Assembly (NCBI RefSeq): GCF_040939455.1
Contig: NC_134104.1
Coordinates: forward strand, 138,606,501 to 138,670,500
DNA: 64,000 nucleotides
DNA from: Microcebus murinus
Taxonomy: Eukaryota > Chordata > Mammalia > Primates > Cheirogaleidae
Direction of reading: 5' to 3'
Position 1 is the stretch's first letter. Every line of letters begins with the position of its first letter. Positions 63,360 through 64,000 of this stretch are shown in pieces. A model generated the notes under the pieces. It was given only the letters and a program-made list of their open reading frames with translations, searched no databases and was not told the DNA's origin. Made by a program: the position numbers and the translations under genes.

Positions 63360-64000
63360 ATCTGACTGCTTTTCCTCACCCTCACTTCTACCATGTTAGC
63401 CCAAACCACCATCAAATGCTCAGATTACTGCACTGACCTCCCAACTAACCCCCAGCTTCCACCCTTGCTCCTCCTGCCCTGAGGACTACTCTCAACATAA
63501 TAGCTACTAAGTTCCTTTGAAGAGATAAGTCAGATCACATAGGACTCCTCTTCTCAAACCATTCAGTGGCTTCTCAACTCATCAAACTAAAAGCGAAAGT
63601 GCTGATAATGACCTCTAAGGTTCTAGATGAGCCCCTTTCCCTAATATCCCATGAGCCTCAGATCTCATGTCTTATTCCTGGGTGAGCCTCCAAGTTTACC
63701 CAGCTGTCATCTCTGGTCTCTTTACTATTTATTCTTTGATTCTTTCCTTAAACATTAGTTTCTCAGAGAGGCCTTCCTTGACCATCCTATAGGAAACTGC
63801 AGCCACCTCCCTCCACTACCTTCTTTCTGTGCTTTGACTCCAGAGTTAGTGACCACCATGTAACTTATAATACCCGTGTAAATTCACGTATTCATTTAAA
63901 TGCCTGTCTTTCTGATAGAGGGTGAGCTCTATGAGGGCATGAGTTTGAATCCACTGGTTTCACTGCTGTTTCTGCAGCATGCAGAAAGTGCCTGGCAGTT
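63360..64000 (+). mobile_element. L2 LINE, running off the window end
   Basis: ctcagattactgcactgacc, accattcagtggcttctcaa, cagagaggccttccttgacc, agggtgagctctatgagggc, aagtgcctggcag: sense L2 in order, tail beyond 64000. Confidence 0.8.

Noticed and set aside
60332..64000. GADL1 exon 1 or a promoter
   Set aside because: No sequence encoding the short N-terminus and no CpG-rich promoter was found, so neither is annotated.

Overview
The window is mammalian nuclear DNA, not microbial. It is AT-rich, almost wholly non-coding and packed with interspersed repeats. Four Alu SINEs are present. Two of them (21536-21874 and 32706-33052) share a long insert-like linker between the Alu arms that I associate with strepsirrhine Alus. 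With a lineage-type L1 tail, lineage-type DNA transposons and a class II-like solo LTR, this points to a lemur-like primate. The species assignment is inference.

One protein-coding gene is recognisable. Ten consecutive coding exons of GADL1 (glutamate decarboxylase-like 1, a PLP-dependent acidic amino acid decarboxylase) lie on the minus strand between 60331 and 30480. All ten have GT-AG splice sites, compatible phases and no stop codon. Together they give 1013 coding bases, about 337 codons. They run from just after the N-terminus through the cofactor-stacking His, the SGTT motif, the HVDAS aspartate and the NPHK lysine that binds PLP. The first short coding exon and the last ~170 residues were not found. 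They presumably lie beyond 64000 and below position 1, so 1-30479 is read as one long intron.

Layout: 1-30479 is intron with an old LTR-like block, Alu, L2, MIR, hAT and MER5A copies, a long L1M remnant (15610-17345), a HAL1/L1 remnant (18430-20330) carrying a TTAA-flanked piggyBac-like element, a CR1/L3 fossil, L1M fragments and a split L2. 30480-60331 holds the exons, separated by introns with Alus, an L1, a TA-flanked palindromic MITE, a solo LTR nested in L2, a hAT MITE 46 bp from exon 3, and an L2 nested inside an opposite L2. 60332-64000 is upstream intron or flank with a CT-rich microsatellite and an L2 running off the end.

I see no RNA gene, CRISPR array, operon or novel multi-gene system. 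The interesting signals are transposon structures: three non-autonomous DNA transposons with clear ends, nested insertions, and repeats placed very close to splice sites of small exons.
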